Shown piece after piece: positions 1-10,665 of a stretch of DNA of 64,000 nucleotides. The stretch lies in the NCBI GenBank assembly GCA_024760905.1, contig CM045733.1, positions 33,712,001 to 33,776,000 of the forward strand. The letters are read 5' to 3'. The notes beneath the pieces are model-generated. The model was not told the origin of the DNA. It saw nothing but the letters and a program-made list of their open reading frames with translations, and made no database searches. The position numbers and the translations under genes were made by a program. Origin of the DNA: Plotosus lineatus (lineage: Eukaryota; Chordata; Actinopteri; Siluriformes; Plotosidae). Positions within the stretch are counted from its first letter, which is position 1, and the number at the start of each line of letters is the position of its first letter.

Positions 1-1352
1 AAGAGAAATGTACAGTAATGGGTTAAGGGCTGAAACACATCTCCTGTAAAGGATGAGAACATGGCCTGGAGGACAAGCATGAATGACACCGTGCTTCCAC
101 AACCACTCCCAAAAGTCAGCAGACAGAAGGGATTGATTACTGAATGTGTTCGCAAGAAGCATTTCCAAGAGAAATGTGACGTTTGTAATCATCTACTTGG
201 ATTAGACAAAAAGAAATATTCATGTTCTGGTCACCAACATTGATATTCTTTACTATCCAAAAATATCTGTATGCATCTTGAGTGAATAATGACGGAATCG
301 ATACAACAAAACCTCGCAGCTCAAGCTCAAAAAACCCCACAAATAAATCAAATTTTGTTTTGTTGTTCTTGTATTTGTGTAGGATATAGCAAAATAAATC
401 CTGTGATATTTGAGATATTCAGGTGACATATTCAGCCATACAGTGAGTGTAACACTGTCAAAGTTTATACGATGCACATTGGGTTAAATACAAGTTGCCC
501 AGTTTATTGTCATGGACTTGTGTTCTTGCTGTGTGACACAGGTGACAGGTTTTTTTTTTTTTTTTTTTTTTATAAAACTTGGTATACCTCATCTTATTAT
601 GGATTTGTTAAGTGACATATGAAGAACAAGCCTTGGCAAGTAAACATAAGGTGCAAAGTCCAAAACTTCCTATAAACTTTTACTCAGTACTCAATAACAG
701 TGTCCAACAAAGAAGGAACACACAGAGCATTTTCAGCTATGATCACTTCATTTTAAGCAGAAATTGTCTCTGAAAATCCTCCCCCTCACCCCCCACCCAC
801 TACATACATACTTGACTCAAAACTCAAGAAAGTAAAAAAACAAGCCAAATTTTTTAATCTGTTAAAAACAGCTAGGTAAGTTTGGGCTTTTGGATCCTAC
901 AAGCCAAAAATAACCACAAAAGCCTCTGGGGTATTACGCCTTGCTCAGATCATGTGCTTTTTCACGACCTTGGTATTACAAGTTTCCAGGCGACTGAAGA
1001 GTCAAACCATTCCAGTCTCAGAAAAGGACAAACATACAGAAGAGTAATTTGTTAAGAATAAAGCCTGACTGTTGTAAAGAAAATAACAGGGTCACTTCAT
1101 TTGTGAATATCAATGAGCAGGTCATAATATACAAAATATATATTTCCAAAACGTATGAGTTTATCAGTAAAAACACATTTGAACTGTTCATGCATGTAGC
1201 TAATTTACTTAAAAAAAAACAAAAAAAAAAAAAAAACACAATGTGCACTTTTCTATTTACACGGTTTATTTTCACTTTTACTGAAAAATCCTAATATTAA
1301 AAAGTCAATTTAATACAAAAATAAAAAAATACTTATACAAGTATATATAAAT
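1..1352. other. No gene recognised; AT-rich left edge
   Basis: No conserved exon, RNA gene or clear transposon end is visible. Open frames here are short and lack domain signatures. There is a T tract at about 550-571 and an A-rich tract at about 1211-1238. The stretch could be the 3' untranslated or flanking region of a gene beyond the left edge, but nothing in the sequence proves this. Confidence 0.4.
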
Positions 1353-1648
1353 CAAGGTTGGGGGTTCAAGCCTCACTGACAACGGTCGTCACTTCTGTGG
1401 CCCCAGTACAGCTAACTGGGTTATCAAAGGCCGGCCATGTCTCTCACTGTCTGTCGTGAGAAGTTCATGTAAAATGACCATCGCTGACTTTCGACAAGAG
1501 TATGCTGCCTAACTGTCAGCGTGTTTCTGCCCTGCGATGGCTTGCCATGCTCTCCATGGTGTGCTCTGCCTTCACCCAGAGTCGACTGAGATGGGTGCCA
1601 GCCTCCCTGTAACCCTAATTAGGATTAAAGCGGTTCATAAAATGAATT
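1353..1648 (+). mobile_element. tRNA-derived SINE, 5' truncated, with L2-like tail
   Basis: The copy starts in the box B region (GGTTCAAGCCTC) and continues through the family body, recognised by CATGTCTCTCACTGTCTG and the TTGCTGACTTTCG-like segment. It ends with a tail containing CCTAATTAGGATTAA followed by an AAAATGAAT terminus. The same head and body recur many times in the window. The tRNA-like head and box A are missing here. Confidence 0.75.
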
Positions 1649-2752
1649 TTTTAATCATAATTTTCTATCATCATTTTCTTTGTGTGGAAGATGTCATGAT
1701 TATTTTATTATTTGTGCGCTTTACAACTAATATGTAACTTTTTATTTTGGTAGTGGGTTGAATAAAATCCAGCTTAGATAAGCCGTGCTTTTATTTCTTT
1801 TTATAATGCTGGAGTTGCCAGTTCAAACCTACAGGATTGCACTTTAATATATAAAACTTTCAAATACAAATCACAGTTTATTACAATTATCAATAAAACA
1901 TAATCGTCAAGAAGATTTTTTGAGTAAAAGTAAATCATTTAGAATAATCAAATAAATAGGCGATATAATTAATTATGGTCATGTTTCCTTTGCGAGTCTG
2001 TATGACTGCGGCCAGGTTATGACTTCTGAAAACACCAGGTAGGCAGACAGCATCACAGTCAGAAACTGGCAATAAACTGGATAAAGCGAGTAGGTTGTTC
2101 AGCTTATAATAAGGAATGAATTAAGAATGATAAAGTCCGACATGGGCTGCGTGACACTGGATGATAAACAGTGGAGGGGAATTGTTTGTGGCGGTGCGCC
2201 GATCCAATCGAATTAGTGGAGATATGAAAACATGCTTATGCACCTTAATCGAAGGGAATAACTGGTGAGGCTGAGCTTCACTAAAGCAACCAACACTTTT
2301 GTTTATTGTATTAACTTGAAAGAGATAAAGTACCATCCTGTTTCATTTCCACAACTTATTTATTGTGGAATGCAACTAAAGACAAAGAAAATCACAGAAG
2401 CAAGAAAGTCTGCAAGACCTGCCATAACTGTGGATTATTTACACAGCCTAGTCACGGAGATACGTGTAGGGTCTTTGTGCTGGGTTAGTTTATATTAACA
2501 CCACATAGTTACTGTGACCATTAAAACCCATTCATCTTTCATATGACACAAGCTCAATGTGTCAAATCATACACAGACAACTCATGAGCGACGGTTACCA
2601 AAACAGCACCACATTTGTTTGTTTTGTGCTCATGGTGGTCTCTGATTGTCAGTCAGGAGTGCAGCCCGAGATGGTGTTCTGCTATCGTAGCTCGTTCTTT
2701 TAAAGGGCTTTTTTATGTAAAGTGAGATTCTTGCCTTCTCATCACAGAGTAA
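1649..2752. other. No gene recognised
   Basis: AT-rich sequence with no conserved exon, RNA gene or clear transposon terminus that I can see. Confidence 0.4.
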
Positions 2753-3284
2753 CATCCCCCATTTCACTGGAACTCAGCATGCAAGGTTCGTAGTGGAAAG
2801 GCGCGGAACGCAGTCTACGGAAGAGCTTTGGCACTTTACTCAGAAAATGGGTGAAAATCCTACGGAAAAGTGGAAATTCTTATACCCCCATTTCACTGGA
2901 CTATGGCATGCAAGGATCGTGCAGCAGAAAGGCGCGGAACGCAGTCTACAGAAGAGCTTCGGCATTTTTACTCGGAAAATGGGTGAAAATCCTGAAATTC
3001 TTACACTCTCGGAACGTTCACAGCATGTGCGGAACACATATGGCAAAGTACGCCAAAGTGACCCAACGGAACACTCGCTGAATTTTTTTCTATGAACATG
3101 TTCAGAAGCACGTTCACGGAATATTTTGGCCGGCTGGAAGCATACAGAAGTGGAGGAGGACTTGAGGAATAATTACAGAATCACACGGAATGACACAGAA
3201 GATGAGGGAATAATTGCGGAACGTTTGTGGATGACAACATTTTTACTTCCGTAAGTCTGTCGTGCTCCAGTGAAATGGGGGTAT
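2753..3284. mobile_element. Non-autonomous DNA transposon (MITE) with internal tandem duplication
   Basis: The element is bounded by inverted termini: CCCCCATTTCACTGGA at the left and TCCAGTGAAATGGGGG at the right. The left terminus and about 110 bp of subterminal sequence occur twice in tandem, starting near 2753 and near 2885. Both copies carry GCGCGGAACGCAGTCTAC and AAAATGGGTGAAAATCCT. The superfamily is not assigned; no clear target-site duplication was found. The short open frames inside follow the duplication and are not genes. Confidence 0.6.
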
Positions 3285-4662
3285 AAAGGAGTTCCTAGAT
3301 GCTGTTTAACTACCATCCTGTCTCGAGAGGCTGTTTTGAAGCCAAAATCTTTCCCCTAACAAATTTATCTCCAAGAACACTAGAAAGCTACTTACAAATT
3401 CTAAGGTTTCTCCATCATGCAACTTTGATAATATAGCAAATAGGCCTCATGTTCCCTGGTTTCAATTACCCATGAGCTTGTCTTAAAATATGTTCTATAG
3501 TATGTGCCAAAATATAGTTGTTTCAAGGTTATATGCACTCAGTGTATTCATTCATTCATTTTCTGAAGCTAATTAGGAAGTTGGCATTCATCACAGTGGA
3601 CAACATGTGAAGGCAGTGTAAATCCTTGAACAGCTCGTCAGACCATTGAAGGGCCAACACGCATACAACTCTCTCTTCTGGGGTGATCTGGAACAGCGAA
3701 CTATCCTATTGTCCATGTTTTTGGACTGTGGGAGGTAACCAGTGTACCCAGAGGAAAGCCGCACAAAAGCACGTGTTTATAACCAAACATTTATGACTTT
3801 GCTCAGATATTCACTGACCTTGGCATTTCAAAATGAAATCATCTCTAGGACATGACTTGAACAACACCACAGCTTTGCAAAACCTTCAAACACATCACCA
3901 CAGAATCGGTCTTAAAATATTCCAAACTACATGCTTGAATAAATTCAAACTTCAGATAAATCATATCACGTCTCCTTCAAATTTTATCTGAGTTAAAGAA
4001 CAATGTGCCTCTCATTATAAAGCTGAGGGACTATTTATTTACATGCATAAATCAAACAGTGCATTAAGACACATTCTGCAGTGTTCACAAATATGAATGA
4101 AATATTCTCACAAAAAAAAAAAAAAAAAAAAAAAAATCTAATATTTACTGTGCCACAAACTCCTATTTCTATTCTCCAGGACTTCTGATCCAACACTTTT
4201 GCCAGTATCGCCATGATACCTGTCCTACGTGATACAGAAATTCTGTTATAGGTAGCTTTACAGTAATAAGGCCAGATTTGTCTCACAGGTAAAAAAATTA
4301 AAACAATGATTTCCTTGTCGTTTTTGTCAAAAGACAAATGAGATACATTCCTCCCAAAAAGAACAAAGACAACTTTCTCGGTTTTCTGAACATTTAGACT
4401 TGAAGAATATTTCTTGTTTTAAGTAAAATTACCTCATGCTGAAAACAACTTCCTTTTGACAGAAATAATGATGATAATCGTGTGCAGTTGGAAAACCTGG
4501 CACCCGGGTTATATAAAATGACAAAAATAATGCTCTTTGCCTAATTTTATTTAAAAATATACCACCAAAATTTATGCAAGTTTAGTGATTTCCCCCCTCC
4601 CCCCAAAAAAGAAAAAAAAAAAACACCTGATGAAGAAAAGGACATTTCACTTGATGGAAATA
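3285..4662. other. No gene recognised apart from one SINE
   Basis: Contains an old minus-strand SINE at about 3546-3772 (listed separately) and an A tract at about 4111-4136. No exon or RNA gene is seen in the rest. Confidence 0.4.
3546..3772 (-). mobile_element. tRNA-derived SINE, degraded
   Basis: On the + strand it begins with ATTCATTCATTTTCTGAAGC, the reverse of the common fish SINE tail. It continues to TCCATGTTTTTGGACTGTGG and a GAGG..ACC..GTGTACCCAGAGGAAA segment typical of the central body of this SINE type. The tRNA-like head is lost or too diverged to see. Confidence 0.6.
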
Positions 4663-5444
4663 CAGTGATACCTCGGCTCACGAACATAATTGGTTCCCAG
4701 AAAGTGTGTGTGAGGCGAAAAGTTCGTCTTCCGAACATTTATTTCCCATAAGAAACCATTAAAATGAGAATAATCCGTTCCCAGGTCCCCATAATTTTCT
4801 ACTAAATAAGCCTTAAAACTACACAAAAATATACCTTATTTTATGTATAATAAATGTGATATTGTATTGTAATTAAAGAAATAAACTGTACTGTATAATA
4901 AAGTTGTTTTATTTACCTTTGTGATGGTAGTTGATGGCTTGATGGAATGGAGTGGGAGGAGGAGGGAGGGAGGGACTTACTGTTTGGAAGGAGAGTTTGG
5001 AAACGCCTACTGTTTGGAAACACCCTTAGCCACACACGCACCCTTAATAGCTTCCTTGTTCTTAAGGATGGGAGCAATGGTAGACTTAGCGTACTGGTAC
5101 TGGGACGCTAAGTCACACAAACACACACCTCGTTCGTGTTTTTCAATGATCTCCGCCTGTGGTGGGGTCTTTTTCGGTCCCATAATAGCAAAAGTACACT
5201 CAATATGGTCCAAAATGTCCAGCAAACACAAACCACTTCCGCACTCAAAGAAAGGGGGTGACGAACTGTGACGCCGTGAGCGTGCGTCAGCTTCTCGTGG
5301 CTGCCACCGTGGCGCTGTTCAACCGCGTGGTTTGATTCGTCCGCCGAAAACTAGTTCGTCAGCAGAGACTATATGCTCGCGAATTTAATGTTCTTGAGGC
5401 GAAAAGTTCGTGAGCTTAAGCGTTCGTCAGCGGAGGTTTTACTG
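4663..5444 (-). mobile_element. pogo/Tigger-type transposon, internally deleted
   Basis: Inverted termini CAGTGATACCTCGGCTCACG (left) and CGGAGGTTTTACTG (right) are each flanked by TA (4661-4662 and 5445-5446), the target duplication expected of Tc1/mariner/pogo elements. On the minus strand a short frame from about 5183 to 5007 starts MGPKK and continues into a helix-turn-helix-like segment (SQYQYAKSTI), matching the CENP-B-like N-terminal DNA-binding domain of Tigger transposases. The catalytic domain is absent, so the copy is non-autonomous. Confidence 0.75.
5007..5183 (-). pseudogene. Tigger transposase N-terminal fragment (CENP-B-like HTH)
   Basis: About 59 codons starting MGPKKTPPQAEII. 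The frame holds basic residues and a helix-turn-helix-like segment ending STIAPILKNKEAI, as in the DNA-binding N-terminus of pogo/Tigger transposases. It stops well short of the roughly 500-residue family length and has no DDE catalytic domain. It lies inside the element with TA-flanked inverted termini at 4663-5444. It is a relic of a mobile element and not a host gene. Confidence 0.65.
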
Positions 5445-6855
5445 TATCGTGAACTTTTCAAAACACCGCAGTCAGTTGTCCAGCTTCAAAAAATAAGACT
5501 GAATAAACATTGCATCATGTACTGCATACAGAAGAGAAATGTTTTTATTATGTGGTGCTTGTAAATTAAATAAAAGATCAGTGTCTGAAGAATTTTATTA
5601 AAATCAGAAAAAAACCTTACACTAATTTGAGCACAGGATAAATGTCTTCATTTTGTTTATATCTATTTAAGCATCACTCCTTCAGACATACAATGTAAAA
5701 TAACAGTCGTTATATGTAAAATATTTGATCTGTAATTGTGAAAACTGCAGTTGTAAAACTGCCCTAATGCATGTTGACCAAGGATTGGCTTACAGAAACA
5801 ACCCAGAAGTGAAGAACACAAACATGTTCTTCCAACATCTTCCCTCAGAGAGAAACCCTTTAATTAGAATTTCCCCCATTCTTACATCACTGTCTGCTGT
5901 TCATATTTATATGGAAGTGATCCAACAGGAAGCTGCACAGCAAAGGGTTTATGGTTGTTCTTTCACAACACCTATGAAGACACAGCACTGCTGCTATGAA
6001 TAGAAAACAATAAAGGACATTCTATGCCGGAGGAGATAAGGATAAAGGAAACCCACTGAATGGAATGGCATCTGGCCAGACCAATTCTCTGCAGAGTCAC
6101 TGCTGCCTTTTAAATGGTGTGGAATCAGAGGCAGCAGGTAAACAATGCCTTCAGTGAAATGCTCAAAGCAAGGCGGAACGAAATGTAATCCAGCTCTTGG
6201 TTTTTAATCTTGATTTGCAGTCATCTAATAGGTTGAGCGAGTTTGAAGGTGGTAAATAAGTAGCCAGTGATACAGCACGCCAAGTCATTCTGTCCTGGCT
6301 TTGCCACCCAGGTGTGCGGCACCCAGAGTAAGTTTATATATACACACAGTATATGAAAAAAAAAAATAAATAAATAAATAAAAATCCCACCAGTGCTGAT
6401 GCGATGCCCATATCCAGCAATATTAAGTTTAAATTAACTGTGTATATAATTAGAGTCAGCAAGTACAGTACACAAAATACCATAAATACATAATGTCAAA
6501 GAAACTGGAGGATACATACAAAAAAAAGATTTAAAAACCACACACAATAAAGGCAAACTGTGGCCAATTCACTGGGTTCCTACATGTAATCATGAAAGGA
6601 TTATTTATTCACAACACCCTTCCTCAACAGATCATCACCACCGCTCACAGTGAACTTTTCTTTCATGTTGCTTCATCTCCTGCACATACACACTTCTCCA
6701 CAACAGACAAGGAAACAGTCCGACGTCACCGTCCTTATTTACAGATGTTTTTTTCGTTACCACAGAGCAGCCTTAACCCTAAACAGCTTTTTCCACCCTG
6801 CATTACACTAATCATAATCTAATACTTAATCTAATCTGCATCTGTGTGTTTACAT
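5445..6855. other. No gene recognised
   Basis: No transposon ends or conserved exons recognised. There is a short A-rich (AAAT)n tract near 6357-6380. The region between about 5830 and 6150 looks less repetitive than its surroundings and could be single-copy or conserved non-coding sequence; this cannot be tested here. Confidence 0.4.
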
Positions 6856-7482
6856 TAGAGATGTTCGGTTCCAAAATCGTTGATCGGTTTCGGTTCGGTT
6901 TCCATCTTGAAACTCTGTTTTCCGGTTTCGGTTTCCATTTTCCAAATAAAAAAAGTTATAACATCTACACTAACTCTACAGAACTTTTAGATATTAATTA
7001 TTGGTCAAATGTTGGCATTGTCAGAGCATCAGTGAGCTATATGTAGTACTTCTAAAATTTACACAACGGTACTCATTCCACTGAAATTTAATCTGGAAAT
7101 TTAAAAAAAACGTGAATGCAAGTGTTACGTGCTTTATGCATTTTTTATTATGAAAATAGCTATTCAATTTAATTTAACAAGTACTGTAATAATGTAGACA
7201 TTGTGCATTAACATTACATTTTAAAGATTATATCTTCTCAACCACTTATCAATATCAGCCATAGACTACGAAAAATACTAAATACTGTACCTAGAGCAGT
7301 GTTATACACACTATTGAACAATAGGTCTAAATCAAGGGTCGGGAACCTATAGCTCACGAGCCAGATGTGGCTCTTTTGATGACTGTATCTGGCTCTCAGA
7401 TAAATCAGGTGGCTTTTCGTAACAGAATAACGAGTAGAGCTCATAATTTCACCGTCATTTAAATATAAATTTCGCACATTTA

Positions 7483-7918
7483 AATCTATTCATCTACAGT
7501 ATTTTCAATGCCATGTCACTGTGGCGTGAAGCGGAGAGCCAATCCTTTCTGTATGCGGGCGGGTCCAATACCTTGAAACTCTAATTTTATTGGACTCACA
7601 CGCTGCAGTGTTTATGTGGCAGGAAGCGCGTCCCAAGTTTTGGCAATCAGCTGGTCTGCATTTTCAAGTTTTTCTATGTCTGTCCATTTGTGTTTGCTTG
7701 CCAGCTGTGCTTGTCTTCGTGGAAATGAGCAGATCAAAACCAGGGAAAATTTACCTCTTTACTCAAAAACAACACTCGCAGTCTGTGGCTGTTGTTATAA
7801 TCCAATAAAATTAGAGTTTCAAGGTATCAGACCCGCCCGCATACTGGAGTACAGAAAGGATTGGTTCTCCGCTGCACGTCACAGTGACGTGGCATTGAAA
7901 ATAGATGTATAGATTTAA
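7483..7918. repeat. Palindromic ~430-bp module, also present at 60.97-61.40 kb
   Basis: The two arms are inverted copies. GAGAGCCAATCCTTTCTGTA and ACTCTAATTTTATTGGA on the left match ATCCAATAAAATTAGAGT and TACAGAAAGGATTGG on the right. A second copy with the same arms and centre lies at about 60966-61397, in inverted orientation and inside an element with different ends. A frame of 77-98 codons with matching sequence can be read in both copies. No known transposase motif is seen. Confidence 0.65.
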
Positions 7919-7954
7919 ATGCGTGAGATTTATTCATCAGTTTTTGTTTTACAT

Positions 7955-8702
7955 CAGTGCTTCTCAATTATTTTCTGTTACGCCCCCCTAGCAAGAAGAA
8001 AACAATTCGCGCCCCCCCCCACCACCCACTTTCCGCCGCAACTATAAATTATAACTTTTTTCTATAATATAGTTACAGGTATATCTCTTCATTATATCGT
8101 ATCCTTGTTAACATAAATAAAACAAAAAGAAAGAGATATAGTTCAACTTACAAGAATAACTTTTTTAACATTTTTTATTAGTCTGTAAAAGAAAGTGCAT
8201 CAATTTGCCTTAAATTTAAAAATAATAATATCCTTGTTACATTTTTGACAAACTTACCACACCATTTGCTGCTGAAAATAAAATCAATAAATAATTCATT
8301 CAAATTGACTTCAGAAACATTAACTCAGGAGCACAATATATAAACACTTTAACCTACAAAACAAGAACAAATAGAACAATTTGTGCTGATTTTTTCACTC
8401 AAAATGAGGAAGCCAAGATTAATGGCTACAATGAGCACGTTTTGCAGCGCACAGCTTCTCAAAGCGAGGTTTGAAGCATGACACTGCAACTCTCAGCTCC
8501 TGCTCAATGTTTAGCTGGGACCTGTACTTGCTGCGCACAATGGGCAATGAGGGCGCCACTGCCAACTACTGGAGTGGATGTGCAATTACACTTTCTTGTA
8601 GTACGGCGGAAAAAAAGCATGTTCTCCTGGGTCACACGCGCCCCCCTCAGCATCCCATCGCGCCCCCCCAGGGGGGCGCGCCCCACTATTTGAGAAGCAC
8701 TG
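7955..8702. mobile_element. hAT MITE with perfect 8-bp target duplication
   Basis: The left end is CAGTGCTTCTCAATTATTTT and the right end is ATTTGAGAAGCACTG. TTTTACAT is duplicated on both sides (7947-7954 and 8703-8710). Both subterminal regions carry C-rich GCGCCCCCC motifs. There is no transposase frame. It sits inside the 7333-8991 element, so it is the younger insertion. Confidence 0.85.
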
Positions 8703-8871
8703 TTTTACATGATGTTTTTTTTTGTATTTTTATTTAAATGACAGTTAAATTATGTATTCGTTATTCTGTTAAGAAAGGCCACCTGAATTATCTGAGAGCG
8801 AGATAGTCATCAAAACATCCACATCTGGCTCGCGAGCCAGAGGTTCCCAACCACTGAGATATATTACATAT

Positions 8872-8874
<3 letters not shown>

Positions 8875-8912
<38 letters not shown>
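8875..8912. repeat. (CA)n microsatellite
   Basis: About 18 uninterrupted CA units inside the second-level hAT element. Confidence 0.9.
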
Positions 8913-8916
<4 letters not shown>

Positions 8917-9130
8917 ATGGCTCTCAGAGGATTAGATTTTAAAATATGTCTTTTTTTTGGCTCTCTTGGTCAAAAAGGTTCCCAACCCCTGATCTAGACT
9001 CTGTTACTGCGGAGAACTGTTTATAGCATTTTTTTTTTTTTTTTATGCAGCCTCGGTTTCCGGTCACGGTTTTAAAGGCACAACCGAAACCGAACCAAAT
9101 TTTCGAGAATGATCCATCTCTAGTTTACAT

Positions 9131-10029
9131 ACAGTTCTCGATTGAGTGTTAGGGTAACTTGTGTGTTGCAAGCCAAAATCAATCCATACACCAGGTCAAA
9201 ATGCACAGCAGTCTCAGAGATGATGACTATCATGAGAACTGATACCCGACTACTGACTTTACTCTTTACTTTTACCCCTTGACTCAATTGAAATGCCTTT
9301 ATACACAATTTCACAGAAACTCACTGCATCATCAAAAAACAAAGTAAGAAATACTGACCAGATCATACAGGTCCTGTCCACATCTCATTTAATCCAGAAA
9401 AGTCCTCGAGAGATCAGTTCTAGAACTCCTTCCCATCCACGTCTGAAATAGCAGAACTGATTCAAAGGTTGGTCGTAAAATCAGTGCACCCAAGCTACTA
9501 AAGGAAGACCTGAATGGATGGTCACTCAGGGATGGAAATTAGCACTAGTCCTCTGGGTTGTGGCAAGTAAAAAGTCTATAACTGTGTAACTGAGCAGTAA
9601 ATATGAACCAGGACTAGTCGATTCATAATTTCACTAGTCCTGTTGGCCAGTAGCTTATTTTTCCTAAATTCCACCCGTCTGTCCACTAGATGCAAAACAG
9701 TGTAATATGGGAACGTAACATCGCAACAAGACCAAAAATATGTGGACATTTGACTACCGAACCCACATGTTCCTCTTTCCCCGATCTAAACAGTAGCAAG
9801 GATCCACAGATTATTGTATCTAATAGAAGTCTAAATAGAGCCAATACATTTTATCACATCAGTACAAAACAGCACATCTCAGCATATGATCTGGCCAATT
9901 ATACATCAGGACATTCTGACATACCCTTCTCCATCATCTGGCATAATTAATTTGTGGCGCGGTCACTTCTGACTGCATGGCTCAGCATGCTTTTCACCTA
10001 ACGGTATGTGCATTCGTTCACTGAACATG
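9131..10029. other. No gene; possible small palindromic MITE at 9531-9680
   Basis: Within this stretch GGGATGGAAATTAGCACTAG near 9531 is roughly mirrored by CTAGTCCTGTTGGCC and AAATTCCACCC near 9640-9680, consistent with a very small MITE. No exon is recognised. Confidence 0.35.
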
Positions 10030-10270
10030 CAGTGGTGGCCTGGTGGTAAAAGGTGCTGGATCACTGATCCTAAGGTTGGGGGTTCAAGCCTCACTCTCCA
10101 CAGGTTGTCAATGCCCCAGTGCAGCGAACTGGGTTATCAAAGGCCAGCCATGTCTCTCACTGTCTATAGTGTGAGGTTCATGTAAAAGAACTATTGCTGA
10201 CTTTCGTCAAAAGTAGCCACATAGCCGTCAGCGTGTTTCTGCCCTGCGATGGCTGGTGAGCTGTCCAGGA
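10030..10270 (+). mobile_element. tRNA-derived SINE (head and body)
   Basis: A tRNA-like head is visible: a box A-like TGGCCTGGTGG and a box B-like GGTTCAAGCCTC. The family body follows (GGGTTATCAAAGGCCAGCC, CATGTCTCTCACTGTCTA, TTGCTGACTTTCG) and then CTGCCCTGCGATGGC. The usual 3' tail is interrupted after about 10270; a related tail fragment appears at 10557-10665. Confidence 0.8.
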
Positions 10271-10556
10271 GGGATTGTGCCCTCGCTAAGAGAGCGGATA
10301 CATGCAGGGGCCAGTGATGCCAGAAACGTGTCAACACACCAGTAACCAAGTATGTAAGAAATTCTAATACACATGAACTTCAAGTACTTAGATGGTTCAC
10401 CATAGTACAATTTTCATACCCTCACTGTTTATATAAAAAAATTAATTAAATAAAAAAAATTAAAACGCACACACACACACACACACACTAGACAGCTTTT
10501 AGAAAGCTTCTTTATAGATGCAATACTTCAGAGGGATTTTGGATATATTAATAAAG

Positions 10557-10665
10557 GGGCCCTGGCAAGCTGTACAGGATGTACCCCACACTCGCCCAGA
10601 ATCCACCAAGATGGGCAGCATCTCAGCATGAGGCCTAATTAGGATTAAGATTCTTAGAAAATTAA
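10557..10665 (+). mobile_element. SINE 3' tail fragment (L2-like tail)
   Basis: CTGTACAGGATGTACCCCAC and CCTAATTAGGATTAAG match the 3' half of the neighbouring SINE family. The head is absent. Confidence 0.6.

Larger units (their letters stand above)
7333..8991. mobile_element. hAT-type non-autonomous element (second level of the nest)
   Basis: The left end reads CAAGGGTCGGGAACC and the right end GGTTCCCAACCCCTG. Subterminal sequence with GAGCCAGATGTGGCTCTTTT is mirrored near 8751-8850. The candidate 8-bp duplication is imperfect (7325-7332 against 8992-8999, 5 of 8 bases). A second related right-hand terminus ends near 8851, so two members of the family may be fused here. It contains the palindromic module at 7483-7918 and another complete hAT insertion at 7955-8702. 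Confidence 0.65.
6856..9122. mobile_element. hAT-type element, outermost of a nested stack
   Basis: Inverted termini begin TAGAGATG (left) and end CATCTCTA (right), with subterminal TTCGGTT/AACCGAA repeats. The flanks carry a perfect 8-bp duplication GTTTACAT (6848-6855 and 9123-9130), the length typical of hAT insertions. No transposase frame of its own is visible. Most of its length is later inserted DNA: at least two further hAT-like elements and a palindromic module lie inside it. Confidence 0.8.

Noticed and set aside
10030..10270. tRNA genes suggested by box A and box B motifs
   Set aside because: The motifs belong to SINE heads; no cloverleaf with a proper acceptor stem follows, and the copies continue into the SINE body.
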